From contig CAMLOB010000088.1 in the NCBI GenBank assembly GCA_946481475.1, positions 1 through 10,750 of the forward strand: 10,750 nt of DNA. Reading direction: 5' to 3'. A program made the position numbers and the translations under genes. This document shows positions 1 through 7,782 of the stretch, piece after piece; position 1 is the first letter of the stretch, and each line of letters starts with the position of its first letter. The stretch is from an uncultured Chlorobiota bacterium (GTDB taxonomy: Bacteria; Bacteroidota; Kapaibacteriia; OLB7). The notes beneath the pieces were generated by a model that ran no database searches, was not told where the DNA came from, and saw nothing but the letters and a program-made list of their open reading frames with translations.

Positions 1-7
1 ATAACAG

Positions 8-42
8 AACGGGGGACGTTTTCGAACGTCCCCCGTTTTTTT
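8..42 (+). terminator. Rho-independent terminator
   Basis: A perfect 13-bp stem (8-20 with 25-37) closes a TTCG tetraloop and overlaps the start of a seven-T run (36-42). This is the canonical intrinsic terminator form for + strand transcription, so it most likely ends a gene lying left of the window. It also lies 27 bases beyond the stop codon of the minus-strand gene at 69-1787. Read on the minus strand the hairpin is followed by a mixed sequence with only a few T residues, so termination in that direction would be weaker. Confidence 0.88.
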
Positions 43-68
43 GTGCCTTTCTTCCGGATTCCGCCGGC

Positions 69-1787
69 TCAGCGAACCAGCAGCAGAGGGGCCGCCCCAA
101 GCCTCTCTCCGTCACCGAGAAGAAGGCAGACGTAATGTCCCGCCGGCAGCGACTCCAGTTCCAGCGGAATGGAGACCTCACCCGATTCATACCGTTTTGC
201 CGGAAGTGTCAGCACTTCCTGTCCCATCGTGTTGTAGAGCGCAACGGTTACCTGCCGGGTTCGCTCAAGCGAGAAGCGCAGATACGTGTTGCTCCCCGTC
301 GGGTTCGGAGCCGAGGTCAGCGGAATCATCTCCTCCCGATTTCCCTGCCGCACGCTCCCCGGTCCCCCCGCATCAAACGTGGCCAGCGGTTGCAGACCGG
401 ACTGGGATTCGTTCAGCATATCGACCGAGAACTTCCCGTCATCGCCGAGAGCAAAAATCGTCAGGTAGGCACCGGCCGGCACCTGGATCGTGCTGGAGGT
501 GCCGCTGTAGAAGGGCGTACTCATACCGGCACGATAGACTTCAATCGACAGAGGAACGCCTGACGGCAACTCCCTGAACTCCGTCCCCTTGCGGAACGGA
601 ACGCTCTCGAAACGGAAGGTGTCGATCCCGGCGGTGACGACTGCGGTCAACTCTCCGTAGAAATCGGTGGCATTGACGAAGCGGACAAGTGTCCTGCCGA
701 AGCCCGGCGGCAGCGGCTCGACCGGAGATCGGGTCAGGACAATCGGGATCGTCCGTTTATCCTGGAACTGCGTAAAGACCACGACATAGGACGTATCGTT
801 GGCAAAACGTCGGTTGACCGTCAGGAGACTGCTGAGAGGGGATTCGCCTGAAGGGACGAACTTGACCTGGAAACTGTCGGTGAAGAGAGGACCGAACTCC
901 CGCGAGGCCCGACGATACTTCAGCGTATCGGAGACCTTCGTGTCGCTCTGTCCGGCCCGGTTCAGGTAGATGTCCACCTTGTCTCCCCCCCCGCTTCCGT
1001 CGGCGTTGGGACGCAGGTGGACGACGCGCACGTTCGTATAGCTCGATTCTTCGAGAAGAATCAACTGCTGACGCTCCGGATCCTGATCGAACATGGCATA
1101 GACCGACAGATTACCCGCATTGCTGCCGGTGACGATCAGCGTGACGATGGACGTCCCGGCACCCAGGGGAGCCGTAAGACGCGCCAGCGGATTCTGCTTT
1201 CCCGCTTCGGTAATGATCAGCGTTGTGGCCTCGCCGTTGACGTTGAGGAACGGAGTCACCTGATCGGGAGCAACGGCGCTGAGCACCGGCACGGAACCGA
1301 CCTGGCCGAGATGGACATCAATGGGAGTGCTGATCGAAGCCGCATGAAGAACCCGCAGCAGTGTCTTCCCGGCTGCCGGACCCTGTGTCTTGTTCCGTTC
1401 AAGGATCTTGAGTTTTGCCGAAGAAGAGGGGCCGTAGGCGACTCCGGTATATTCATAACCGCTCTGAACTGTGGCACTGCCGGTGGCAAAAGCCGAACTG
1501 ATGCCGGCGCCGGTAGCGGTATACTTCACGTTGAGTGCACCGGAGACCGAGGGGAGTCCGGTGGCGACTTTGGCGCCGACGCCGAAATTGACGTTGACGA
1601 TGGAGGCCTGTTCCAGCTCGAAGAAGTGGACATCGATTCCTTCCAGACCGTTGACCAGATGAACAGCCCGGAAATCAAAGTTCTGTGCCGACAGCGAGGT
1701 TGCCGCCAGAAGCAGCAACACAACAAGCACTCCGGCCCCCGAGCGAAACATACGGATCGGCGTGTAAAGGGTGCTCACAGATTTCAT
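69..1787 (-). CDS. Secreted DUF4397-repeat protein with type IX secretion C-terminal sorting domain
   Basis: A 572-residue protein, probably exported and attached to or released from the cell surface. Residues 1-34 form a signal peptide with a hydrophobic core (VLVVLLLLAATSLSA) and likely cleavage before Gln35. Four beta-rich repeats follow, beginning near residues 38, 141, 250 and 364. Each opens with an R-x-(L/V)-(H/N) type strand such as LLRVLHAA or VRVVHLR, and the second and third continue into IDVHLG or VDIYLN, the DUF4397 signature. Residues 492-572 match the T9SS type A sorting domain: APNP, ALYNTMGQEV, a G near the middle, LPAGHYVCLL and a terminal LLLVR. The ATG at 1787 is preferred over an in-frame start at 1826 because it is preceded by AGTGAGGAAACC, a usable ribosome site, and puts the signal peptide at the N-terminus. 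It is transcribed divergently from lysS. DUF4397 has no established biochemical function, so the role stays open. The secretion route is the firm part. Confidence 0.85.
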   Translation of the reverse strand: MKSVSTLYTPIRMFRSGAGVLVVLLLLAATSLSAQNFDFRAVHLVNGLEGIDVHFFELEQASIVNVNFGVGAKVATGLPSVSGALNVKYTATGAGISSAFATGSATVQSGYEYTGVAYGPSSSAKLKILERNKTQGPAAGKTLLRVLHAASISTPIDVHLGQVGSVPVLSAVAPDQVTPFLNVNGEATTLIITEAGKQNPLARLTAPLGAGTSIVTLIVTGSNAGNLSVYAMFDQDPERQQLILLEESSYTNVRVVHLRPNADGSGGGDKVDIYLNRAGQSDTKVSDTLKYRRASREFGPLFTDSFQVKFVPSGESPLSSLLTVNRRFANDTSYVVVFTQFQDKRTIPIVLTRSPVEPLPPGFGRTLVRFVNATDFYGELTAVVTAGIDTFRFESVPFRKGTEFRELPSGVPLSIEVYRAGMSTPFYSGTSSTIQVPAGAYLTIFALGDDGKFSVDMLNESQSGLQPLATFDAGGPGSVRQGNREEMIPLTSAPNPTGSNTYLRFSLERTRQVTVALYNTMGQEVLTLPAKRYESGEVSIPLELESLPAGHYVCLLLGDGERLGAAPLLLVR

Positions 1788-1788
1788 T

Positions 1789-1800
1789 GGTTTCCTCACT
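1789..1800 (-). promoter_or_regulatory. Ribosome binding site deciding the start of the DUF4397 protein
   Basis: On the minus strand the sequence AGTGAGGAAACC directly precedes the ATG at 1787, placing GAGG about six bases upstream of the start. Most other genes here lack such a site. It supports the start at 1787 over the in-frame ATG at 1826. Confidence 0.5.
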
Positions 1801-1940
1801 TGTTTATAGAGTTTGCAGAAGACCATTCGTTCATGGTTGTAATAAGATAACGGCCTCTGGAGAAATAGTCGGCGTCGATTTTAGGGATTACGTAGATTTG
1901 CGAACTTTCTGCACGAACCAACGGAACCGAACCAACGCCA

Positions 1941-3455
1941 ATGCAACGCTTCGACAACGATCAGATCGCACGCCGCCACGAAGAACTGGAACACCTTGAG
2001 GCCCAGGGTGTGGAAGCCTATCCCTACTCTTTCCCCAAAACGCACGATACCACCTCGGCCATTGCCGCCTATGCGACGCTGGAAGAGACCGGTGAAGAAG
2101 GTCAGATCCGGGTGGCCGTTGCCGGCCGTATCGTCGCCCTGCGCAAAATGGGGAAGGCAAGCTTCTGCCACATCGTCGACGGTATGGGGCGTGTACAGCT
2201 CTATCTGAAGAAGGATGATCTGGAAAACTACGACCACCTGAAGCTGCTCGACATCGGCGATATCATCGGCGTCACCGGCTATATGTTCCGCACGCGCACC
2301 GGCGAAGTGAGCGTTCACGGCGACTCCCTTACCCTTCTGGCCAAGGCTCTCGTTCCCCTGCCGGTCCCGAAAGAGGAGACCGACGAAGAGGGAAACCGCA
2401 TTGTACACGACCGTTTTGCCGACAAGGAGTTACGCTACCGTCAGCGATATATCGATCTGGCGGTCAACACCGAAGTGCGGGAAGTCTTCCGCAAGCGTGC
2501 CCGGATGATCTCTCATATCCGCCGTTTTCTGGATGAACGGGGATACCTGGAGGTGGAGACGCCGGTTCTCCACTCGATGTACGGAGGGGCCGCCGCCCGC
2601 CCCTTCGGGACGCACATGAACGCTCTGGACATTCCCCTCTATCTCCGCATCTCGCTGGAGCTGAACCTGAAGCGTCTGATGGTCGGCGGATTCGAAGGAG
2701 TGTACGAGCTGGGGAAGAATTTCCGGAACGAGGGGCTCGACAGAACGCACAATCCGGAGTTCACCATGCTGGAGCTCTATGTGGCCTGGCAGGATTATAA
2801 CTGGATGGCGACGATGATCGAGGAGATGATCTCATCGGCGGCCCAGGCGGTCAATGCGTCGTTGCAGACCACGACGGCAAACGGAACGGTGATCGACCTG
2901 ACGCCCCCCTTCCGCCGGGCGACGATGCTGGAACTGATCGAGGAACATGCCGGCGTCAACATCGACGGGAAGGATGAAGGGGAACTGCGGGAGATTGCCA
3001 AGGGTCTGGGAATCGAGACCGATCCGACGATGGGGAAAGGGAAAATCATCGACGAAATCTTCTCCGAACGGGTCCAGCCGAATCTGATCCAACCGGTCTT
3101 CGTGATGGATTTCCCGGTCGAGATGGTGCCGCTTGCGAAGCGCCATCGGAGCAATCCGGAGCTTGTGGAGGCGTGGGAACTGATTATCGACGGGAAGGAG
3201 ATCGGACCCTGCTTCAGCGAACTGAACGATCCCCGCGACCAGCGGGGGCGACTGGAGGAGCAGGCAAAGCTACGGGCGGCCGGAGACGACGAGGCGATGC
3301 TGATCGATGAGGATTTCCTCCACGCCCTGGAAGTCGGTATGCCCCCGACCGCCGGCGTCGGCATCGGCATCGACCGGCTGGCCATTCTGCTGACCGGACA
3401 GGAATCGATCCGGGATGTGATCTTCTTCCCGATGATGAAGCCGCAAGAAGGGTAA
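1941..3455 (+). CDS. lysS: Lysyl-tRNA synthetase, class II
   Basis: This cytoplasmic enzyme charges tRNA-Lys with lysine using ATP. At 504 residues it has the usual bacterial class II length. An OB-fold anticodon-binding domain covers about residues 55-135 (IRVAVAGRIVALRKMGKASF and VQLYLKKDDL). The class II core carries motif 1 around 190-210 (RGYLEVETPVL), motif 2 at 261-278 (FRNEGLDRTHNPEFTMLE, with Arg262) and motif 3 at 472-497 (GVGIGIDRLAILL, with Arg479, then FFPMM). The SELNDPRDQ segment near 426-434 is also typical of LysRS. The start ATG has no Shine-Dalgarno but gives a normal N-terminal helix, and no better upstream start is visible. It is divergent from the DUF4397 gene and convergent with the small membrane protein, so it is probably transcribed alone. 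No C-terminal extension and no key residue missing. Confidence 0.97.
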   Translation: MQRFDNDQIARRHEELEHLEAQGVEAYPYSFPKTHDTTSAIAAYATLEETGEEGQIRVAVAGRIVALRKMGKASFCHIVDGMGRVQLYLKKDDLENYDHLKLLDIGDIIGVTGYMFRTRTGEVSVHGDSLTLLAKALVPLPVPKEETDEEGNRIVHDRFADKELRYRQRYIDLAVNTEVREVFRKRARMISHIRRFLDERGYLEVETPVLHSMYGGAAARPFGTHMNALDIPLYLRISLELNLKRLMVGGFEGVYELGKNFRNEGLDRTHNPEFTMLELYVAWQDYNWMATMIEEMISSAAQAVNASLQTTTANGTVIDLTPPFRRATMLELIEEHAGVNIDGKDEGELREIAKGLGIETDPTMGKGKIIDEIFSERVQPNLIQPVFVMDFPVEMVPLAKRHRSNPELVEAWELIIDGKEIGPCFSELNDPRDQRGRLEEQAKLRAAGDDEAMLIDEDFLHALEVGMPPTAGVGIGIDRLAILLTGQESIRDVIFFPMMKPQEG

Positions 3456-3482
3456 CCGGCATATTGTCCTGCAACGGATGTT

Positions 3483-3523
3483 GGGAATGGCGGGGACATG
3501 GTGCGCCATGTCCTACCGTTCCC
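3483..3523. terminator. Stem-loop between convergent genes, possible bidirectional terminator
   Basis: The arms 3483-3501 and 3506-3523 fold into eight base pairs next to a TGCG loop, a 3/2 internal loop, and eight more pairs including one wobble. The structure starts 27 bases after the lysS stop and runs over the stop and last codons of the minus-strand gene at 3513-3923. Neither side has a T run, so it is not a textbook intrinsic terminator. Its position between converging genes suggests a transcript-end role. Confidence 0.5.
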
Positions 3524-3923
3524 GGATGACCTCCAGCACCACCGTCGACACACCCCAGACCGCCCACAACACCAGACCGACGGCCACCCCCTGTCCGACA
3601 CCCGATATCAGGTGGAGGTCGTGGGCAAAAATCATGACTACAAGGGCAAGGACAAATGTTCCGGCAACGATCACGATTCCCTTGATCAGTCCCTCATCTT
3701 CCCTTCCCTTCTCCCGCCGGTAGATCAGGATTCCGAGCGAAATTGCGAGGATCGGAGAGAGCGACTGGACGATGGTGGCGAAGATGTTGTAGAGAGCGGT
3801 GGGATATTCCACGCTGAAGCCCTTGAATTCCGGCATCCGCCCGACGGCAAGGGCAACGATGAGAATCGCTGTGAAGACGATCCCGTCATTTGTTCCGAAT
3901 ACCGATCGCAGTCGTTGAATCAT
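3513..3923 (-). CDS. Small four-helix membrane protein of unknown function
   Basis: A 136-residue protein that I do not recognise as a named family. Four hydrophobic segments are visible at about residues 13-29, 45-68, 79-100 and 107-130. The short N-terminus (MIQRLR) and the loop after the second helix (RREKGREDE) are positively charged, which predicts both ends and that loop in the cytoplasm. There is no cysteine, lipobox or obvious catalytic motif. The start at 3923 lacks a clear Shine-Dalgarno, with only an A/G-rich stretch further upstream. It converges on lysS and is divergent from the OmpA-family gene, so it appears to be a single-gene unit. The unbroken frame with evenly spaced membrane segments argues that it is a real gene. 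Confidence 0.7.
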   Translation of the reverse strand: MIQRLRSVFGTNDGIVFTAILIVALAVGRMPEFKGFSVEYPTALYNIFATIVQSLSPILAISLGILIYRREKGREDEGLIKGIVIVAGTFVLALVVMIFAHDLHLISGVGQGVAVGLVLWAVWGVSTVVLEVIRER

Positions 3924-4115
3924 GACTCGCTGAAGATTTCTTTCCGCATCATCCGCTTCTCAATCTGAAACTACGGAAACAATTCGACCCCGTGACAAGT
4001 TGTTTTCTGCTGATCGTCCGGTTCCCCCCTTTGCTAAATTCATGTTTCCGAATCGTTCTCTTTGCCGATATCCGCTCCCGGCATGAGGAAAAACGTTCGT
4101 CTTAATCATTTCAGA

Positions 4116-5699
4116 ATGAAAAATCAGCGTCGTATCAACAGAAACCTTCTCCTCTTCTCCTTTCTCCTTTTTCTGCTCACGATCTCTGTCCGGGACGCCG
4201 CCGGACAGCCCAACGAGTATGACGAATATGGTATCGGCCTTCCCAGGAATCTGGGACCGGTCATCAATTCGGAGTGGGCGGAGATCGTTCCGGTGGCCAG
4301 TCCGGATGGACAACGCCTCTACTTCAGCCGGAAGGAAGCGCCGGAGAATACCGGCGGGAAGGATGATCTGGAGGATATCTACTACAGCGAACGTCAGGCC
4401 GACGGATCGTGGGGGCCGCCACTCAACGCAGGAGCTCCGCTGAACTCTCCCGGCTCCGATGTCCTCTTCTCCTTTTCCTCCGACGGCAAGGCGGCTTTGG
4501 TCTACCATGGCAGGGAAGTCAACGGCAAGGAAGTGGGGCTGGCGATCACGCGGTGGAAGAACGGCGGCTGGACCGAACCGCAGAAGATCGATGTAGAGGG
4601 ACTGGAATCTCTCGGCGACTACTACTACGCGTTTATGACCGGCGACGGAAAACATCTGTTCATCTCCTACTCTCCGATCAACAATCCGGTCGATCTCGAC
4701 ATTTTCTACTCCGAGGCTCTGAGCAATGACATGATGCGCTGGAGCAAACCGGAACAGATGGGGGCCCTGAACGGTCCTTTTATCGACGGCTCTCCCTTCC
4801 TCGCCCCCGATAACCGGACGCTCTTCATGATCTCCGACAGAATAGGGTCGAATCTGGCCGACATCTACGTTTCCCTGCGCTCCGGCGACGGATGGCGCAA
4901 CTGGACCCATCCGGAACCCCTCAGAGGTTATGTCAGTTCGCCGATGTTCGAGACAAGCGTGTCGGTCACTCCGGACGGAAAGGGTCTCTACGTCAGTCAT
5001 GTGATCACCGACCGTACGGAGGGGGGAAGAACCGACCTCTACTTCTTCACCCTTCCCGATACCCTGAAGTTGTCCCACACATTTGTGTTGAGAGGGAAGG
5101 TGATCGATCGGAAGACCGGCAAAGGGATCGAAAGTACGATCCGGATCTCACCGCAACGGGAGACCCGCGTTGTGGCCCGGACAAAGAGCAAGCCGGACGG
5201 ATCGTTCGACGTGGCGCTGGTCCCCGGCTATATCCTTACGATAAAGGCCGAAGCCCCGGGGTATGAGGCCGGAGGGACCACATTCGAGGGACGCGTTCTC
5301 GATCTGCCGGGAGAAATCCCTCCGATCACGATCGAACTTCAGAAGAAAGGAGGAGGAGTTGTCGAGACACCGACAAACCCGGTGATCCGGTTCGCTACCG
5401 GTTCAGCCGCTATCTCCAACGCAGACCGACGTACACTGCGCCGATTTGCCGAAAGACTTCAGGGGACCCGGGAAACGATAGAGATTGTCGGGTATACCGA
5501 CAGCGTAGGAACCGCCGAAGAGAATCAACGGCTTGGCCTGGAACGAGCCGAGAACGTGAAGCGTTTTCTGATGGAGGCCGGCATCGCAGCTTCCCGGATG
5601 GCTACCGGAAGCTTCGGAGAGGAGGAGCCGACCGGAAACAACGGGAATGCAAGAGGACGGGCGGCAAACCGGCGTGTGGAGATCAGGGTTTCGGAGTGA
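4116..5699 (+). CDS. PD40 propeller / CRD / OmpA-family envelope protein (PorE-like architecture)
   Basis: Predicted periplasmic or outer-membrane-associated protein that binds peptidoglycan; 527 residues from the chosen start. Numbering from that ATG, residues 1-30 are a signal peptide (LLLFSFLLFLLTISV core, cleavage near AAG-Q) without a lipobox cysteine. Residues 33-315 hold about five PD40-type propeller blades, seen as SPDGQRLYFSR, SSDGKAALVY, TGDGKHLFIS, APDNRTLFMISDR and TPDGKGLYVS. Residues 325-410 resemble a carboxypeptidase-regulatory-like domain (LRGKVIDRKTGKGIE, PDGSFDVAL, APGYEAGG). Residues 420-527 are an OmpA C-terminal domain (IEIVGYTDSVG, LGLERAENVKRFL, RGRAANRRVEI) with the conserved Asp and Arg that contact diaminopimelate. 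PorE of Porphyromonas combines a propeller, CRD and OmpA domain with TPRs and a lipid anchor; TPRs and lipid anchor are absent here. The in-frame ATG at 4083 is an alternative start; neither has a clear ribosome site. Confidence 0.88.
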   Translation: MKNQRRINRNLLLFSFLLFLLTISVRDAAGQPNEYDEYGIGLPRNLGPVINSEWAEIVPVASPDGQRLYFSRKEAPENTGGKDDLEDIYYSERQADGSWGPPLNAGAPLNSPGSDVLFSFSSDGKAALVYHGREVNGKEVGLAITRWKNGGWTEPQKIDVEGLESLGDYYYAFMTGDGKHLFISYSPINNPVDLDIFYSEALSNDMMRWSKPEQMGALNGPFIDGSPFLAPDNRTLFMISDRIGSNLADIYVSLRSGDGWRNWTHPEPLRGYVSSPMFETSVSVTPDGKGLYVSHVITDRTEGGRTDLYFFTLPDTLKLSHTFVLRGKVIDRKTGKGIESTIRISPQRETRVVARTKSKPDGSFDVALVPGYILTIKAEAPGYEAGGTTFEGRVLDLPGEIPPITIELQKKGGGVVETPTNPVIRFATGSAAISNADRRTLRRFAERLQGTRETIEIVGYTDSVGTAEENQRLGLERAENVKRFLMEAGIAASRMATGSFGEEEPTGNNGNARGRAANRRVEIRVSE

Positions 5700-5795
5700 A
5701 GCCGGAACGTGGAATACTTCCCGTCAGTTACGATGCGGGAACCGGTATACAGAGGTCTACGATCTCTTCGGGGAAACCTTCGTAACTTTGGCTTT

Positions 5796-5866
5796 GGAGA
5801 TGATGAGAGAGAGCGTGTGTGAGAGATAAGTGAGTGCGGGAGTGTGAGAGGGATTGGGAGAAGGAG
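5796..5866 (+). repeat. GA/GT-rich, C-poor low-complexity tract
   Basis: This 71-base stretch consists almost wholly of GAG, GTG and GAGA steps; only two C residues (5814 and 5837) occur. It lies in the 223-base gap between the OmpA-family gene and the E2 gene and has no convincing coding frame. It would fall in the E2 leader if transcription starts upstream. The rest of the gap (5700-5795 and 5867-5922) shows only a weak six-pair hairpin (5718-5723 with 5736-5741). Confidence 0.6.
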
Positions 5867-5922
5867 CATGGTCTGAGCATATTTCAACAATTCAATCATA
5901 GAACGAACGGAGCATCCGCGTC

Positions 5923-7776
5923 ATGGCTACGGATATTCTTATGCCCAAGATGGGCGAATCGGTGCAGGAAGGAACTATTCTCCGCTGGATGAAGCAGCCG
6001 GGAGATAAAATCGAGCGGGATGAAGTCATCGCCGAAATCTCTACCGATAAAGTCGACACCGAAATTCCTTCATCCGAAGAGGGAGTGCTGCTCGAAATTC
6101 TGGCAAATGAAGGGGATACGGTGGAAGTGGGAGCCGTGATCGCCCGGCTTGGAGCCGAAGGGGAGGCCGCTTCCGGCGGCGATTCCGGCAGTGACGGCGG
6201 AGCTGCTGCAGAGAGCAAGCAGGAATCTGCCGAAGCCCCGGCCGCAGAGGCTGAGGACCAGCCCGGCGAGGGGGATGCGCGCGAAGCCTCCGTTGCAGAA
6301 GAGGTGACCGCCGAGGCCGAAGCTCCGACAAGTTCCGACGAAGGGAACGCCGGGGCATCGACGGGAGAACGGAATGAAGTGCTGATGCCGAAGATGGGTG
6401 AGTCGGTGCAGGAAGGAACCATTCTCCGCTGGCTGAAGAAGCCGGGAGATAAAATCGAGCGGGATGAGGTCATCGCCGAAATCTCCACCGATAAAGTCGA
6501 TACCGAAATCCCCTCTTCGTTCGAGGGGACGCTTCTGGAAATCGTGGCCGAAGAAGGGGCTACTGTGGAAGTCGGCAAGGTGATCGCCTATATCGGCTCC
6601 GGCGCGGCAACAGGGTCGGCGCCGAAGAAGGAGACGCCCGCTCCACAGGCTGGGAAAGCCGAGAAGAGCACGCCGAAAGAACCGGCCCCCACCTCGAACG
6701 GCGAAGGGAAGGGAACACCGGCGGCGGCCGCTGTGGTCAGCGCTTCGAAGAGCACGAACGGCGGACCGATTCCGCGGGAGAGCAACGGACGGTTCTATTC
6801 GCCGCTGGTCCGGACCATCGCACAGAGTGAGGGGGTCGGCGTCGAGGAACTGAACCGGATCGAGGGAACCGGTGCCGGAGGACGGGTGACGAAGAACGAT
6901 CTGACCGCGTATCTGGAGAACCGGACCGCACCGCAGCAGCCGGCCGAACAGCCGAAGACGCGGGAGAGCGTTCCGCAGCCGACCACACAGGTCCGCCCGG
7001 CAACGCCTGCAAAGGCCGCAGCCCCGCAGACAAAGAGCCGCGAGGAACTGGAAGCGCAATTCGGCGACAGAGCCGAGATCGTCCCGATGGACCGGATGCG
7101 CCAGCTTATCGCCGAACACATGGTCCGGAGCAAGGCAACCTCTCCACACGTCACCGAAGTCGGCGAGGCCGACGTCAGCGCACTGGTGCGTCTGCGCGAA
7201 GGAGAGAAGAAGGCGTTCGAACAGCGGGAAGGGATCAAGCTGACCTATACCCCGTTCTTTGTCGCCGCAATCGCCCGGGCACTCCGCGATAATCCGTGGG
7301 TCAACGGCTCGGTGGAGGGGACGAACGTTATCGTTCACAAGCACGTGAACGTCGGCGTGGCAACCGCGCTGCCGGACGGAAATCTGATCGTCCCGGTCAT
7401 CAAGGATGCCGACCGGATGAACATCACCGGACTGGCACACGCGGTGAACGATCTGGCCAACCGGGCACGGAACAAAGGACTGAGTCCGGACGATATCGCC
7501 GGCGGGACCTTCACGCTGACGAACTACGGCGTCTTCAATCTGCTGCACGGCTCGCCGATCATCAATCAGCCGCAGGTGGCGATCCTCGGTGCCGGAGCAA
7601 TCCAGAAACGACCGGTAGTGCGTGAGATCGACGGACAGGATATGATCGTTATTCGCTCGATGATCTACCTCTCCCTCTCGCACGACCATCGGATCATCGA
7701 CGGCTTGCTCGGCGGCAAGTTCCTCTCCGATATCGTCAAGAACCTGGAGAGCTTCAACGAGAACACGATGCTGTAA
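5923..7776 (+). CDS. 2-oxoacid dehydrogenase complex E2 (dihydrolipoyl acyltransferase), two lipoyl domains
   Basis: The E2 core enzyme transfers an acyl group from lipoamide to coenzyme A in a pyruvate, 2-oxoglutarate or branched-chain dehydrogenase complex. Its 617 residues contain lipoyl domain 1 (2-77, lipoyl-lysine K43 in STDKV), an acidic Ala/Glu linker (78-150), lipoyl domain 2 (152-226, K191), a Pro/Ala/Lys linker, the E3-subunit-binding domain (290-334, with SPLVRTIA and GTGAGGRVTKNDL), another Pro/Ala linker and the catalytic domain (about 384-617). The catalytic signature DHRIIDG supplies His589 and Asp593. TFTLTNYG and PIINQPQVAILGAG are typical of E2 catalytic domains. Which 2-oxoacid it serves cannot be told from motifs. 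E1 and E3 genes are not in the window, so the complex is encoded elsewhere at least in part. The lipoyl synthase gene follows 145 bases downstream. A weak GGAG lies about ten bases before the ATG. Confidence 0.95.
   Translation: MATDILMPKMGESVQEGTILRWMKQPGDKIERDEVIAEISTDKVDTEIPSSEEGVLLEILANEGDTVEVGAVIARLGAEGEAASGGDSGSDGGAAAESKQESAEAPAAEAEDQPGEGDAREASVAEEVTAEAEAPTSSDEGNAGASTGERNEVLMPKMGESVQEGTILRWLKKPGDKIERDEVIAEISTDKVDTEIPSSFEGTLLEIVAEEGATVEVGKVIAYIGSGAATGSAPKKETPAPQAGKAEKSTPKEPAPTSNGEGKGTPAAAAVVSASKSTNGGPIPRESNGRFYSPLVRTIAQSEGVGVEELNRIEGTGAGGRVTKNDLTAYLENRTAPQQPAEQPKTRESVPQPTTQVRPATPAKAAAPQTKSREELEAQFGDRAEIVPMDRMRQLIAEHMVRSKATSPHVTEVGEADVSALVRLREGEKKAFEQREGIKLTYTPFFVAAIARALRDNPWVNGSVEGTNVIVHKHVNVGVATALPDGNLIVPVIKDADRMNITGLAHAVNDLANRARNKGLSPDDIAGGTFTLTNYGVFNLLHGSPIINQPQVAILGAGAIQKRPVVREIDGQDMIVIRSMIYLSLSHDHRIIDGLLGGKFLSDIVKNLESFNENTML
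5941..6510 (+). repeat. Direct repeat encoding the two lipoyl domains
   Basis: Bases 5941-6066 and 6385-6510 align without gaps at an offset of 444 bases. By hand count 116 of 126 positions match. Eight of the ten differences are silent; the other two change Met to Leu and Gln to Lys. The identity falls off after the lipoyl-lysine region, and the linker between the copies is unrelated. Confidence 0.9.
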
Positions 7777-7782
7777 AAAAAA

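Noticed and set aside
1017..1850. 277-codon plus-strand frame opposite the DUF4397 gene
   Set aside because: Antisense to a gene with signal peptide, repeats and sorting tail; the translated product is low-complexity and unlike a protein family.
4032..4040. TGCTAAATT as an extended -10 promoter for the OmpA-family gene
   Set aside because: No -35 hexamer or Bacteroidota TTG element is found at suitable spacing, so the match is too weak to list.
4062..4115. Upstream TTG (4062) and ATG (4083) starts for the OmpA-family gene
   Set aside because: Both would put extra residues before an otherwise standard signal peptide and neither has a ribosome site; 4083 remains possible.
3960..5078. 372-codon minus-strand frame over the OmpA-family gene
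   Set aside because: It overlaps clear propeller-coding sequence and its product shows no domain or plausible hydrophobic pattern.
5647..5829. 60-codon frame bridging the end of the OmpA-family gene and the gap
   Set aside because: It mostly reads the OmpA 3' end out of frame and then the low-complexity tract; no start signal or domain.
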